Shown here piece after piece: positions 63,001 through 64,000 of a stretch of DNA of 64,000 bases. Below the pieces are notes generated by a model, which had not been told where the DNA came from, searched no databases, and saw only the letters and a list, made by a program, of their open reading frames with translations. Numbering within the stretch: position 1 is the stretch's first letter; each line of letters starts with the position of its first letter. Source of the stretch: Osmia lignaria lignaria (taxonomy: Eukaryota; Arthropoda; Insecta; Hymenoptera; Megachilidae); NCBI RefSeq assembly GCF_051020975.1, contig NW_027478168.1:5890001-5954000 (forward strand), in the 5' to 3' direction. The translations under genes and the position numbers were made by a program.

Positions 63001-63777
63001 AAATATCTTGATATATCTCGAGAACTACGCATCTGATCAAAAAATATCATACTACATAAAAAGTAGGAAACTTATTTCTCTACAAGAAAGGTCTCTAAAC
63101 ATTTTGCCATAGCCCGCTTCGTTTCCGAGATATTTGCAGATTTATCTCAAGGGAAGGGGCCTGACGGACATATTTCGAGATATTTCTTCTTCTTGTTGTT
63201 CTTCTTCTGCACAGCTAAGCTGGAAGTGGCATTTGCAGCTCGCAATAGTGCAGAGTTATCTCAAAGAAAGGAGCCACGGTGTTTCTGTATCTCTATTATG
63301 TTGGTGCGGCTTCGGAACTTTTAAATATCTCGATATATCTCGAAAACTACGCCTCTGATCGAAAAATATGATAGAACATAAAAAGTAGGAAACTTAATTC
63401 TCTACAAAAACGGTCTCTTAACATTTTGCCATAGCTCGCTTCGTTTCCGAGACATTTGCAGATTTATCTCAAGGGAAGGGGCCTGACGGACATATTTCGA
63501 GATATTTCTTCTTCTTGTTGTTCTTCTTCTGCACAGCTAAGCTGGAAGTGGCATTTGCGGCTCGCACTAGTGCACAGTTATCTCAAAGAAAGGGGCCACG
63601 GTGTTTCTGTATCTCTATTATGTTGGTGCGGCTTCGGAACTTTTAAATATCTTGATATATCTCGAGAACTACGCGTCTGATCAAAAAATATCATAGAACA
63701 TGAAAAGTAGGAAACTTAATTCTCTACAAAAAAGGTCTCTTAACATTTTGCCATAGCTCGCTTCGTTTCCGAGATAT
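57016..63777 (+). repeat. Second copy of the 25-monomer block
   Basis: Monomers from 57016 to about 63027 repeat 48966 to about 54977 in the same order at +8050 bp, with about ten single-base differences noticed over 6 kb. One extra monomer follows, and from about 63350 the match continues at +8372 bp (26 monomers). The left border lies in the conserved junction near 56985-57016, because the tail of the monomer at 56694 differs from that at 48644. Confidence 0.9.
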
Positions 63778-64000
63778 TTGCAGATTCAGCTCAAAGGAAC
63801 TGGCCTGACGGACATATTTCGAGATATTTCTTCTTCTTGTTGTTCTTCCTCTGCACAGCTAAGCTGGAAGTGGCATTTGCAGCTCGCAATAGTGCAGAGT
63901 TATCTCAAAGAAAGGGGCCACGGTGTTTCTGTATCTCTATTATGTTGGTGCGGCTTCGGAACTTTTAAATATCTTGATATATCTCGAGAACTACACGTCT
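63778..64000 (+). repeat. Partial satellite monomer at right edge (O' type)
   Basis: The first 223 bp of a monomer matching 55406-55628, including CAGCTCAAAGGAACTGG, TTCCTCTGCACAG and the terminal ACTACACGTCT. The array and the duplication both continue past the window. Confidence 0.93.

Larger units (their letters stand above)
1..64000 (+). repeat. Tandem satellite array, 322-bp monomer, about 199 copies
   Basis: The same 322-bp unit recurs head to tail across the whole window with no interruption and no inversion. From the conserved TTGCAG at 24 to the one at 63778 there are 198 complete units. The total departs from an exact multiple of 322 by only 2 bp, explained by three 1-bp losses and one 1-bp gain. 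Neighbouring monomers differ mainly by substitutions, at a few percent by eye. Consensus G+C is 126/322. Such arrays are typical of eukaryotic centromeric or pericentromeric heterochromatin. Neither edge shows a boundary, so the array continues on both sides. Family and species are not recognised with certainty; an insect is my guess. Confidence 0.98.

Noticed and set aside
24..63680. About 180 near-identical 74-codon plus-strand frames as a tandem gene family
   Set aside because: They begin at TTG with no ATG in the consensus frame, carry about nine different nonsense changes in 17 monomers, show no recognisable domain, and the tail and junction outside the frame are as conserved as the frame itself. 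They are a by-product of the satellite.
1..64000. CRISPR array
   Set aside because: The period is 322 bp with no unique spacers; the whole unit is repeated and varies by substitutions only.
1..64000. Ribosomal or tRNA gene cluster, histone cluster or LTR-element array
   Set aside because: No rRNA- or tRNA-like segment, no histone or reverse-transcriptase coding, no target-site duplications or terminal repeats; the 322-bp unit is too short and lacks such content.
1..64000. Bacterial or phage origin of the window
   Set aside because: No coding density, operons or ribosome-binding sites; 64 kb of monomeric satellite is a eukaryotic feature.

Overview
The window is one uninterrupted satellite-DNA array. 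It holds 198 complete head-to-tail monomers of 322 bp, all in the same orientation, plus 23 bp of a monomer at the left edge and 223 bp at the right edge. I see no gene, transposon, RNA gene, unique spacer, orientation switch or array boundary; every stretch is a monomer. The consensus monomer is about 39% G+C. It contains 11 CpGs against about 12 expected, so CpG is not depleted. Repeats like this belong to a eukaryotic centromeric or pericentromeric region. The lack of CpG decay and the recurrent (T)CGAGATAT motifs make an invertebrate, probably an insect, my best guess, but this is inference and I cannot name the species.

The information lies in how monomer variants are arranged. Neighbours differ by a few percent, but distant monomers at fixed offsets share the same rare variants, giving nested higher-order repeats (HORs). 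Layout (monomer phase starts at the conserved TTGCAG): 24-9360, a seven-monomer ring (A-G) run through twice with a four-monomer interruption, then mixed monomers; 9361-12258, a five-monomer duplication with a visible recombinant monomer; 12259-22562, a different seven-monomer HOR (a-b-c-d-e-x-f); 22563-26104, the most divergent monomers, duplicated as a six-monomer block; 26105-30933, mixed monomers with tandem copies; 30934-40593, a third seven-monomer HOR (R-S-T-P-Q-U-V) with a ten-monomer variant and a 17-monomer duplication; 40594-44135, a six-monomer duplication; 44136-46067, a two-monomer HOR; 46712-51219, a fourth seven-monomer HOR; 51220-57015, two- and four-monomer HORs; 57016-64000, a second copy of about 48966-55630 at 25-monomer (8050 bp) then 26-monomer (8372 bp) offset.

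Most monomers carry a 74-codon open frame. It starts at TTG, has no ATG in the consensus, is broken by at least nine independent nonsense changes and cannot run across monomers because 322 is not a multiple of three. I therefore treat it as non-coding. Within the monomer I see a 28-bp internal direct repeat, a complete-looking 3' splice-site mimic, GAGATATTT motifs in both orientations and a small dyad that becomes a perfect hairpin in one divergent subfamily. No known biochemical system is encoded here; the interest lies in satellite architecture and evolution.
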